Shown in pieces: positions 33,840 through 45,700 of a DNA stretch of 64,000 nt; position 1 is the stretch's first letter; every line of letters begins with the position of its first letter. The translations under genes were made by a program, and so were the position numbers. This stretch comes from Amphiduros pacificus. Its lineage: Eukaryota; Annelida; Polychaeta; Phyllodocida; Hesionidae. The stretch lies in assembly GCA_949316495.1 (NCBI GenBank), contig OX439010.1:6736001-6800000 (forward strand). Reading direction: 5' to 3'. The notes under the pieces are model-generated. The model was not told the DNA's origin, searched no databases, and saw nothing but the letters and a program-made list of their open reading frames with translations.

Positions 33840-35480
33840 CTGAAAATATGCACAGAATGTCCCATAAGTTAAACAATCACAAAATTCAGTAAACATTATG
33901 TTGTATGTGCTTTTATTTTAATTGTACATCTCGGGTTTTCCTTCTTGACAATTACAAAATGATGAAGATCTAACATTCCAGGATAGATCTAATTGGCCAG
34001 GGAAAAAAGTCTGTCTTGTTTCTTTGTATCTTATTTGTTGATAAAAGTGTAGGTAGGTTGTTTTTTTTGGTGGTTTTTGGTGGTTTTTCAACACAAATAT
34101 ATATGCATCAGCATCAGTGTTATTCCCGAAAGAGAAAATACCAAACTTTCTGAGGAAACTCTTTAGTATGGAACCTGCTTGAGAGATTGAATATTTTAAT
34201 AGTGAAAAACATTGTAGCTTTGAAAGTGCATTCACAGGTATTGTGTAAGCAGCAAATCCTTTGTGGTAGTGGTAGCCAAGCTGTGAAAGCACTAAAAATA
34301 TGGCTAAAGGGCATAACACATGATGTCATAACGTGGGGTCATTAATAGATCTTTCTTCGTAAAAATTAATAATATCAGAGTTCATAACAGGGCCGAACTA
34401 TTTCTATTTGGATGTAGCACTGGGAACCTTTTTCTTTCCATCCCAAAAATAAGAGAGAGCAGTAACAAGAAACATAGCTTTTTCTTCTACAGGCCTTATT
34501 TGTGTTATAGGCATCATAAGTAATGTACAATGAAGGAGGACAGTGTGGTCCTGTATGGCAGGGGGCGCTCCAAACTCTACGAGAGGGCGACGTGGTGAAC
34601 CTATCACCTCCGTACAAGGTGCCTTTTGGTGCTGGCTCACCACATCCACCAATTTTCATGTACAGATTGGTATGATATATTTCACCCTTAATACAAAAGT
34701 TTGTACATATAGAAACAACTATTAAGAGAAAAAAAAACTTGGAACTACTTTCTCAACCGGAGGAACCATTTCCTGGGGTAGTGATAAGGCGGAACCACAA
34801 TAAAGATGGCCGCTTTGTTTACAATTTGAATTCTTTTAATCTTTTATACTTTTGGTTAATCTAACCAACAAAAAATGTTCAAATATTAACAAATGAACTC
34901 TAATACATCTCAAGGCAACTTCATATTTGATATTAAAAGCTCTTAACATGCCAATCGCATTTACAACACACTGACAGTTCTTGAGCACATGGCCAGTAAA
35001 AGTAGGACCGGATGAATACTAATCTGGGTTGGCCAGAGGTAATAGTTTGGTGGACAGTGTGGGGGCGCTCTGCTAAATCGGGTCACATGGGAGCATTATG
35101 ATTGGCTACATCCCTCTATTTATCAGGTCACATGGGAGCATTGTGATTGGCTACATCCCTCTATTTATCCAGGCTCTTCCATTAACAGAACAAATAAACA
35201 ATCTCATTCCAAGTTATCAACATAACTGATTATCTTCAAACAATGGTACATAATTATCTTTTTGGAAATATAAGCGCTTACTGCGACAAACCGTTAATTT
35301 CCCTGTAGATCTAACAATAGATGCCTGCATGGAACCAATGCGATGAAACAAGAGGCAACATTATCGTTTAAATGTTCGGGATGCTTGCCGGGAGCATGTT
35401 CAGTAATTATAATTCACCAAAAAATAATTAACTGGGGAAAAGAGAATTGGTAATTTGGTACGGAACATGGAATGCTTCAT
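33840..35480. other. Probable intron
   Basis: No further exon recognised. CAGGGGGCGCTCC lies near 34560 and AAGATGGCCGCTTTG (a YY1-like word) near 34803. A 46-bp direct duplication is at 35081-35170. Confidence 0.35.
35081..35170. repeat. 46-bp direct duplication with CCAAT-box words
   Basis: GGTCACATGGGAGCATT then GTGATTGGCTACATCCC occurs twice back to back with one substitution. Each copy holds ATTGG (inverted CCAAT). Confidence 0.8.
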
Positions 35481-35489
35481 TGTTGAAAT

Positions 35490-35850
35490 TCATCTGTATC
35501 TCGTGGATGTTTAAAAAGGTCTATATCATTTAGATTCCTTTACTAAGTTAATATCGCATGGAATTTTAATAAGGTCTCTATCTCCTGGTTATTCCATAAG
35601 GTTTCTGTCTCTTGGATTTGAATTAGGTAAATATCTCCTGGATTCTTATTTGGGTCTATATCTCATCAATATTTTAAAGTGTCTGTCTCAGAGATTTAGG
35701 TCATGGAATTTTAAATAGGTCTCTATCACCTGAATATTTCATAAGGTTTCTATCTCTAGGATTTTTAGTAGGTCAATATCTCTTGGAATTGTATTAGGTC
35801 AATATGTCTTGGATTTTTATATCTAAATCTCTTGGATATCACATAGCATT
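35490..35850. repeat. Degenerate ~30-40-bp tandem repeat
   Basis: About ten diverged units built from AGGTCTCTATCTCCTGGAT and TTTTAATAGGTCAATATCTC. Older than the other arrays. Confidence 0.65.
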
Positions 35851-37167
35851 AAAAGCATTTTAATAAAACAAATACAATCAAACTATTTATATGAGTGCAT
35901 ATTTTAGCAAGCTATTTCTTCCATCATTCAAACTTTCAATTTTGAGAGTTAATGGCTTCATTACATATTTAGTAATATTTGCACCTTTGAATATATATAT
36001 CCAGCGGAGAAATTAATCCCACATGAAAGCTCTTGAAAAGTCACATAATTGGCCTAATTCTATATGAAGATGTGTTTTTTTTATCGACTGCATCATAAGG
36101 ACATATTTCAAAATAATGACTTTATATTGCTGAGCCATAAATTCAGTCCATCAAGTGTAACACTGTTGTAGAGCTTAGTGGCTATGGACAGGTAACATTG
36201 TATCTTACAAATGGGGAACTTCTCACCACTTGAATACTAATGTTGTAAGTTTGTGGGCCACTAAGTGGTTTCAGTGAGAGATTTTAGGCAAAACAGGAAG
36301 TACGGCCGGTTGTCACAAACCAGCTTAAATCATACACTACAGAGTTGCCTGCATTTGTAATCTAATTATGCTCCTTGTGCTGCATCTGGGTGCACAGTAC
36401 CAGATGCCAAAACTCAATCTAATTTGTCGGCCAAGCCTCGAACATAGAGAACATGTCACACTTTCTGTCATACAGGATGACAATGGCGGAGAGTGCAAAT
36501 GCCTTCAAAAATAACGTATAAGATGGTTTGTGGGGGCGCTTTGAGCAACAAAAATGCAGTGCTCTCGGCCATGCTAAGATGGCCGCTTCCTTTTGACATC
36601 AAAGAGAGGCTCTATAGCCTCTAAGCAGTCTTGCCCTACTCTCAAAGCCTGTCCTTTCTTCCATCAAAGTTGTCACAGGCTTGTGGTACCTGAGTGGCCT
36701 GTGGGCTTGCAGACATATAAAACAAGCTCTGACACCTAAAACCTTACATTCTTGCCACTAATGGCCGCTCAACTTTCTGAACCTCTCACTTTGTGAACTT
36801 TTTTCAACTGTGAGCTGTCTCGTGATCTTGGAAAGTCTTTTAATCGGTTTGTTTAGCTATTCACCAAGATGATATATTTTACATGTATGCATAATAATTA
36901 TTGATAGTGTAAATGTTTATGTACTCAGCAGAGGGCAACACATGTGTCAGAGGTCATTAAAACTGACATGAGGTCCAACCATTGACCCACTTTCTACCAA
37001 TGAACATTTTCTTTGTAACACAAATTAAGGAATTGAAACAGCAAAAGGTAATTGAAATGTATGCAGTAATCTAGACTGATTGTTAATGATGAAAGAATGA
37101 TCCTAAATAATGTATTAAAAGCACAATTTTTTTTGTAACATGGGTGGTTTCATTTTTAATAATGATT
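35851..37167. other. Probable intron
   Basis: No exon recognised. GTGGGGGCGCTTTGAG near 36530 and AAGATGGCCGCTTCC near 36584 are the only notable words. Confidence 0.35.
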
Positions 37168-37650
37168 GCTAACGGGCTGTCGAGTTATGGTGTGTGGTAC
37201 AGAGTCAGGCTGTCTAGTCATGGTGTGCCGTACGGAGTCAGGCTGTCTAGTCATGGTGTGTGGTACAGAGTCAGGCTGTCTAGTCATGGTGTGTGGTGCA
37301 GAGTCAGGCTGTCTCTAGTCATGGTGTGTGGTACAGAGTCAGGCTGTCTAGTCATGGTGTGTGGTGCAGAGTCAGGCTGTCTAGTCATGGTGTGTGGTGC
37401 AGAGTCAGGCTGTCTAGTCATGGTGTGTGGTGCAGAGTCAGGCTGTCTAGTCATGGTGTGTGGTACAGAGTCAGGCTGTCTAGTCATGGTGTGTGGTACA
37501 GAGTCAGGCTGTCTAGACATGGTGTGCGGTACAGAGTCAGGCTGTCTAGTCATGGTGTGTGGTACAGAGTCAGGCTGTCTAGACATGGTGTGTGGTACAG
37601 AGTCAGGCTGTCTAGACATGGTGTGCGGTACAGAGTCAGGCTGTGGTGAG
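37168..37650. repeat. 33-bp minisatellite
   Basis: About 14-15 copies of GGTGTGTGGTACAGAGTCAG followed by GCTGTCTAGTCAT. The multiple-of-three period keeps several frames open on both strands; coding is not supported. Confidence 0.95.
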
Positions 37651-37905
37651 TGATTCAGACTCCTGCATCTTGTAGTCTCCTAAACAATTGTCATCTCTGA
37701 CCACTGAGCAATGTTTGATTGGATTAAATCATGACAGATTAAACCAGTCGGAGGCTTCTTGTCACATGAAGCCCTCTGACACTGTGCCAGACCTATAAGT
37801 CCTTCTCGAGTGACGTGGGCCTGAAACGTAAGCCTCAGATCCTCCCTGAGAGACAAGACTACCAACTGAATCTGCAGTCCTGGGTCTGAGAGCTATGCCT
37901 TGCCT

Positions 37906-39150
37906 TCATACATGGCAATAGGGAGGCCTGGTACTGAGACATGGCAATAGGGAGGCCTGGTGCTGAGACATGGCAATAGGGAGGCCTGGTGCTGAGACAT
38001 GGCAATAGGGAGGCCTGGTGCTGAGACATGGCAATAGGGAGGCCTGGTGCTGAGACATGGCAATAGGGAGGCCTGCTGCTGAGACATGGCAATAGGGAGG
38101 CCTGGTGCTGAGACATGGCAATAGGGAGGTCTGCTGCTGAGACATGGCAATAGGGAGGCCTGGTGCTGAGACATGGCAATAGGGAGGCCTGGTGCTGAGA
38201 CATGGCAATAGGGAGGCCTGGTGCTGAGACATGGCAATAGGGAGGTCTGGTGCTGAGACATGGCAATAGGGACATGGCAATAGGGACATGGCAATAGGGA
38301 CATGGCAATAGGGAGGCCTGGTGCTGAGACATGGCAATAGGGAGGCCTGGTGCTGAGACATGGCAATAGGGAGGTCTGGTGCTGAGACATGGCAATAGGG
38401 ACATGGCAATAGGGACATGGCAATAGGGAGGCCTGGTGCTGAGACATGGCAATAGGGAGGCCTGGTACTGAGACATGGAAATAGGGAGGCCTGGTGCTGA
38501 GACATGGCAATAGGGAGGCCTGGTGCTGAGACATGGCAATAGGGAGGCCTGGTGCTGAGACATGGCAATAGGGAGGCCTGGTACTGAGACATGGTAATAG
38601 GGAGGCCTGGTACTGAGACATGGCAATAGGGAGGCCTGGTACTGAGACATGGCAATAGGGAGGCCTGGTACTGAGACATGGCAATAGGGAGGCCTGGTAC
38701 TGAGACATGGCAATAGGGAGGCCTGGTACTGAGACATGGCAATAGGGAGGCCTGGTACTGAGACATGGAAATAGGGAGGCCTGGTGCTGAGACATGGCAA
38801 TAGGGAGGCCTGGTGCTGAGACATGGCAATAGGGAGGCCTGGTGCTGAGACATGGCAATAGGGAGGCCTGGTACTGAGACATGGCAATAGGGAGGCCTGG
38901 TACTGAGACATGGCAATAGGGAGGCCTGGTACTGAGACATGGCAATAGGGAGGCCTGGTGCTGAGACATGGCAATAGGGAGGCCTGGTGCTGAGACATGG
39001 CAATAGGGAGGCCTGGTGCTGAGACATGGTAATAGGGAGGTCTGGCAATAGGGACATGGCAATAGGGACATGGCAATAGGGACATGGCAATAGGGACATG
39101 GCAATAGGAAGGCCTGGTGCTGAGACATGGCAATAGGGACATGGCAATAG
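37906..39150. repeat. 29-bp minisatellite with 15-bp sub-units
   Basis: About 40 units of ACATGGCAATAGGG plus AGGCCTGGTGCTGAG. At about 38271-38310, 38398-38425 and 39050-39110 the array drops to pure 15-bp GACATGGCAATAGGG units. The - strand stays open for over 400 codons in three frames, purely because the unit has no stop. Confidence 0.97.
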
Positions 39151-39742
39151 GGAGGCTGTTGATGGAGGCTGTTGATGGAGGCTGTTGGTGGAGGCTGTTG
39201 ATGGAGGCTGTTGGTGGGGGCTGTTGGTGGAGGCTGTTGGTGGGGGCTGTTGGTGGAGGCTGTTGGTGGAGGCTGTTGGTGGAGTCCGTTAGTGGGGGCT
39301 GTTAGTGGGGGCTGTTAGTGGGGGCTGTTGATGGAGTCTGTTAGTGGAGGCTGTTGGTGGGATATTAGTGGAGGCTATTAGTGGAGGCTGTTGATGGAGG
39401 CTATTAGTGGAGGATGTTGGTGGAGGCTGTTGATGGAGGCTGTTGGTGTAGGCTGTTGATGGAGGCTGTTGGTGGAGGCTGTGGTGGGGGCTGTTGGTGG
39501 AGGCTGTTGATGGAGGCTGTTGGTGGAGGCTGTTGGTGGAGGCTGTTGGTGGAGTCCGTTAGTGGAGGCTATTAGTGGAGGCTGTTGATGGAGGCTGTTG
39601 ATGGAGGCTGTTGGTGGAGGCTGTTGATGGAGGCTGTTGATGGAGGCTGTTGGTGGGGGCTGTTAGTGGGGGCTGTTAGTGGGGGCTGTTGGTGGAAGCT
39701 GTTGGTGGAGGCTATTAGTGGAGGTTGTTAGTGGGGGCTGGA
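39150..39742. repeat. 13-bp minisatellite
   Basis: About 45 copies of GGAGGCTGTTGRT and variants (GGGGGCTGTTAGT). It abuts the 29-bp array and shares the word GGAGGC with it. Confidence 0.95.
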
Positions 39743-42107
39743 GTATTGTGAAGTTTGCTTGGTGTCAGATTGTACTTATCTCATCTGATCTGATAAAGTG
39801 AGCTAATATTTGAGCTCCAGATGAGAAGACCATGAATAAACCAACTTGTCCAATTCAGAAATACAAGGACCAAATAGGTTGTGATCCCCCTGTTTGCTAA
39901 CTCCACATAAATATTATAACCCTGTCTCCTCTCTTGTTACAGTTATATCGTCCCCATGTTGCAATTGGACTCTTTTCTTCAGGCTCAGTAACAGTATCCC
40001 TTCATAAAACAAGATTTCTTTTTTGTGAAAACTGAGTGTTGTTTTCAAAAGCCAGATGTGATAGATCATGTCATGGGGCCAAATGAAGTATAACACCATT
40101 CCATGGGGATAAAAACACTTTATTGTCCGATCAAGTGAAAGTTGGCATAACATTTGTACCTTTTCATGACATAATCATATGTAATAATTTGTCATGGGGC
40201 CTGATATTAAAAAAAGTGACAGACCTGCCATGGGGTCATATCGCAGGAGTGGTCGGCCTTTGTGACATGAGATATAGAGGGCCATAGATGTATTGGCGGT
40301 CGTGTGTGGCATCTGTCGGCCGGGTTTGGAGCCCAATGCCACGTAGAAAATCGAAAACTGACATTAAACTGTGAGGGCAAATCTTAACTGCTGTCAGAGG
40401 GAGAGAATAGATGATACAGCGAAAGCATGCCGGGTGGGAGAAGCTGCCATACCTCAACTGTCAGACATTTCCACTTCACTCTCAAACTGAAATGACCCAT
40501 CCCAGTGGGCCAACCTAGGATAAGCCCATTGATCCGTCTACTTATTCTTGATCACTTTCTTAGATAATCTTTGTGTGCAATTCCCTTGCGTCCCCACTGC
40601 TAATTGGCATTTTGCAGGATCTGAAGGAGACACCGTCGCCTGACCTTTGCATTGAAGCTTTTTTACTGTCAGTTTTGCATTTATATTGATAAAGTGTCAG
40701 ACACCAAGAATAACACCAGTGGCATTTTCAATCAGATTTAAATGTGATTGTAAAAACCACAAAAGCAGAAGGCAATAATCTCTATGGCACTGGGATTGAA
40801 AATTAGATTTGCATGGTAAAAAAGTGAATAAAAGGTTGTATATCAAGTGTTTGGTATAAATTCTCTGAATTTGAAGATAAGGTCCATTTCGCTAAAAAAT
40901 CTCTAATATTTATCAATAATCTGTTATATTGTGAAAAGAATATGATGAAAAATAACTTTTTAGAGCCTCACATTTTTAAAATTCATACGACCCTTTTATT
41001 CTGGAGATGGATATGCAATGTGATGAATTGTTGAAGAACAAAGTGATTCAATTTACCAAAAATACTTTGGTCAAATTACCAATTTCAGTGTAGAGCTCTT
41101 CAATACAAAAAAATGTAAGGTGCACAAACACTTTATATTGAGTTTGATTATAGACCCCTCTAAACTCCTGATGACAGAGCCTCACATTGGCCTGGTTGCC
41201 ATGACAACCCATGACATCACAGCAAGGAGTTACCCTGGACTTCACAGCTCAAGTGACATCCACAAACAAGCTGCAATCTTGTGGAACCCACTCATCAGAG
41301 ATAGAAGGGTTGGCCTAGATCACATCGTGATAAGTAATTAGCCGTGGAGAGCTCTTGACTGGCACCACATCCTGTCTCTCTGGTCACTTGTCATCTCAAC
41401 ATGTCGGCCATATTTGTCCCTACCAATCCCGGGTTTGATGATAAACTAAGTAAGAATGACAAATGCCTAAATACAAGGCAGGCGGGGTGGGATTACGGGT
41501 CAGTGTTTAATCCTGGGGGAAGCAGCCAGATAAAAGTGGGAGCCCGAGGCTGGACGACAGCATGACTATCTCTGATACTCTCCCTGATTGCCCCTTACAC
41601 CTAAAATAAGTACCGTATTTACTCAAATATAAGACTTTGCACACAACTTTAAGATTTTTTTTTCTGTATCAATGAGTATCATTTTTAAATCCTCTAAGAA
41701 TTGTCACTTTTGAATCATATAATGTTACTTTTTCTGTACTTTACTCTTACTGTACAATGCATTTTCCTATACACAATCTTTAAAAGAATTAGATTTAGAC
41801 AGACCTATAAAATTTTAAACATTAATGATTTCTAGTAACCCTAATTTAGAATGCATAATATGATTAACTAGTTTGTTGAAAACAACTTTGAAGGCCTTAT
41901 AGAGAAAATCCAAAACGACTTAACAGGAAGGTGTGACCTATATAGATCATTCCTATCTCCCAGGTGAGAGACCTTTTTCTTATCGTTTGGGTTGCAGGAA
42001 GGTCGCAAGCATCAGGACTGTGATAGTAATGCAGCAATACACAAATAGCTTTCCTGGAAGGTCTGGTTGCAGGGAAAGCGGGGCATGATTTGGATTGTAG
42101 TTATTAC
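39743..42107. other. Probable intron
   Basis: No exon recognised. GC-richer patches at about 40240-40450, 40580-40640 and 41150-41540 could be regulatory. Open frames at 39914-40153 and 40236-40457 (- strand) have no convincing splice sites. Confidence 0.35.
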
Positions 42108-42275
42108 CTATGAGCTCCTCTTCCGGGGATCCGGCTATGAAATATATCCGAGTGATGTAGAGGATGTGGCGGAGATATTCATCTGGGAAGTAGGTCTGAT
42201 CTGGGTCCACCTCGGGGCCTTGCCAGTAGCGCCGAGATAACTTCAATGACACAGTTTCTATGGTCAGGATTTTAC
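42108..42275 (-). CDS. Internal exon, unidentified protein
   Basis: A 168-bp exon with acceptor GGTTTTTGTTTCAG before 42275 and donor CTCATAG|GTAATA after 42108. It is phase 1 at both ends. The peptide contains TVSLKLSRRYWQGPEVDPDQ, then TYFPDEYLRHILYITRIYFI and AGSPEEELI. It splices in frame to 33712-33839 across an 8.3-kb intron. No family recognised. The exon begins with GTAAAA directly after the acceptor AG. Being internal it must have an upstream partner, which I cannot find to the right edge of the window. Confidence 0.65.
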
Positions 42276-42777
42276 CTGAAACAAAAACCAAAATGCAAAA
42301 AAGTATGAGTGGATGATAGAAACAATGTATTTTATCATGTGATAAGTATAATATTTATACTTTAAAATATCCCTTAGGGAAGAAAATAAGCAAAACAATT
42401 TACTGAACATTTAATAGAATAAGAGCATTTTAACCTCTGATCTAATATCTTGACCTTTGAACCCTTTTAGTACAAAAGGAATAGGTGCCGATCAACTTAT
42501 TGTTTTTAGGATGTCCACAGCCATATGAAGTAAGAGAGAGAATTCTTTTTTTTTTTTAAATGTCCATTTTCTATTACAACTACCAAGAAATACAGCATAT
42601 TATGTTTTGGGTCTGGCGAAAGATTTAACATTTGATCATAAAAACATCACCAGTTTGTATATCCAAAACATGAATTCCTGATAATTATGTTAACATAATG
42701 TTTAACCTTTAAAACAGATAATATTGTTCATCTGGATTATCATCATTCTTTTTGCCAATAAGTGTGAGAATAGGACA
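42276..42777. other. Probable intron
   Basis: AT-rich, nothing recognised; leads into the 37-bp array. Confidence 0.4.
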
Positions 42778-45700
42778 CAAACCTGAACCCATATTGTGTT
42801 ACTAGCACTCCAAACTAACCTGAATCCATATTGTGTCACTAGCACTCCAAACTAACCTGAACCCATATTGTGTTACTAGCACTCCAAACTAACCTGAATC
42901 CATATCGTGTTACTAGCACTCCAAACTAACCTGAACCCATATCGTGTTACTAGCACTCCAAACTAACCTGAATCCATATCATGTTACTAGCACTCCAAAC
43001 TAACCTGAATCCATATCGTGTTACTAGCACTCCAAACTAACCTGAATCCATATTGTGTTACTAGCACTCCAAACTAACCTGAACCCATATCGTGTTACTA
43101 GCACTCCAAACTAACCTGAACCCATATCATGTTACTAGCACTCCAAACTTACCTGAACCCATATCGTGTTACTAGCACTCCAAACTAACCTGAATCCATA
43201 TCATGTTACTAGCACACCAAACTAACCTGAATCCATATCGTGTTACTAGCACTCCAAACTAACCTGAACCCATATTGTGTTACTAGCACTCCAAACTAAC
43301 CTGAATCCATATTGTGTTACTAGCACTCCAAACTAACCTGAATCCCTATCGTGTTACTAGCACTCCAAACTAACCTGAATCCATATCGTGTTACTAGCAC
43401 TCCAAACTAACCTGAATCCATATTGTGTTACTAGCACTCCAAACTAACCTGAACTCATATTGTGTTACTAGCACTCCAAACTAACCTGAATCCATATCGT
43501 GTTACTAGCACTCCAAACTAACCTGAATCCATATTGTGTTACTAGCACTCCAAACTAACCTGAACCCATATCATGTTACTAGCACTCCAAACTAACCTGA
43601 ATCCATATTGTGTTACTAGCACTCCAAACTAACCTGAATCCCTATCGTGTTACTAGCACTCCAAACTAACCTGAATCCATATCGTGTTACTAGCACTCCA
43701 AACTAACCTGAATCCATATTGTGTTACTAGCACTCCAAACTAACCTGAACTCATATTGTGTTACTAGCACTCCAAACTAACCTGAATCCATATCGTGTTA
43801 CTAGCACTCCAAACTAACCTGAATCCATATTGTGTTACTAGCACTCCAAACTAACCTGAACCCATATCATGTTACTAGCACTCCAAACTAACCTGAATCC
43901 ATATCATGTTACTAGCACTCCAAACTAACCTGAACCCATATCGTGTTACTAGCACTCCAAACTAACCTGAACCCATATCGTGTTACTAGCACTCCAAACT
44001 AACCTGAACTCATATCGTGTTACTAGCACTCCAAACTAACCTGAATCCATATTGTGTTACTAGCACTCCAAACTAACCTGAACTCATATCGTGTTACTAG
44101 CACTCCAAACTAACCTGAATCCATATCGTGTTACTAGCACTCCAAACTAACCTGAATCCATATCGTGTTACTAGCACTCCAAACTAACCTGAATCCATAT
44201 CGTGTTACTAGCACACCAAACTAACCTGAATCCATATCGTGTTACTAGCACTCCAAACTAACCTGAATCCATATCGTGTTACTAGCACTCCAAACTAACT
44301 TGAATCCATATTGTGTTACTAGCACTCCAAACTAACCTGAACCCCTATCGTGTTACTAGCACACCAAACTAACTTGAATCCATATCGTGTTACTAGCACT
44401 CCAAACTAACCTGAACCCATATCGTGTTACTAGCACACCAAACTAACCTGAACCCATATCGTGTTACTAGCACTCCAAACTAACCTGAATCCATATCGTG
44501 TTACTAGCACACCAAACTAACCTGAATCCATATCGTGTTACTAGCACTCCAAACTAACTTGAATCCATATCGTGTTACTAGCACTCCAAACTAACCTGAA
44601 CCCATATCGTGTTACTAGCACACCAAACTAACCTGAACCCATATTGTGTTACTAGCACTCCAAACTAACCTGAATCCATATCGTGTTACTAGCACTCCAA
44701 ACTAACCTGAACCCATATTGTGTTACAAGCACACCAAACTAACCTGAATCCATATCGTGTTACTAGCACTCCAAACTAACCTGAATCCATATCGTGTTAC
44801 TAGCACTCCAAACTAACCTGAATCCATAACGTGTTACTAGCACTCCAAACTAACCTGAACCCATATCGTGTTACTAGCACTCCACACTAACTTGAATCCA
44901 TATTGTGTTACTAGCACTCCAAACTAACCTGAACCCATATCGTGTTACTAGCACTCCAAACTAACCTGAATCCTTATCGTGTTACTAGCACTCCAAACTA
45001 ACCTGAACCCATATTGTGTCACTAGCACTCCAAACTAACCTGAACCCATATTGTGTTACTAGCACTCCAAACTAACCTGAACTCATATCGTGTTACTAGC
45101 ACTCCAAACTAACCTGAATCCATATCGTGTTACTAGCACTCCAAACTAACCTGAACCCATATCGTGTTACTAGCACTCCAAACTAACCTGAACTCATATC
45201 GTGTTACTAGCACTCCAAACTAACCTGAATCCATATCGTGTTACTAGCACACCAAACTAACCTGAATCCATATCATGTTACTAGCACTCCAAACTAACCT
45301 GAATCCATATTGTGTTACTAGCACTCCAAACTAACCTGAACCCATATTGTGTCACTAGCACACCAAACTAACCTGAATCCCTATCGTGTTACTAGCACTC
45401 CAAACTAACCTGAACCCATATTGTGTCACTAGCACTCCAAACTAACCTGAACCCATATTGTGTCACTAGCACACCAAACTAACCTGAACCCATATTGTGT
45501 TACTAGCACTCCAAACTAACCTGAACCCATATTGTGTTACAAGCACTCCAAACTAACCTGAATCCATATTGTGTTACTAGCACTCCAAACTAACCTGAAT
45601 CCATATCATGTTACTAGCACTCCAAACTAACCTGAACCCATATTGTGTTACTAGCACTCCAAACTAACCTGAATCCATATCATGTTACTAGCACTCCAAA

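Noticed and set aside
37144-37653. 11-residue repeat frames on both strands
   Set aside because: Same explanation, with the 33-bp minisatellite.
37859-39147. Long - strand open frames (over 400 codons) with CHVSxPGLPIAMSQ-type repeats
   Set aside because: They arise because the 29-bp unit has no stop in three frames; the same peptide repeats in every frame. There is no start context, splice support or non-repeat domain.
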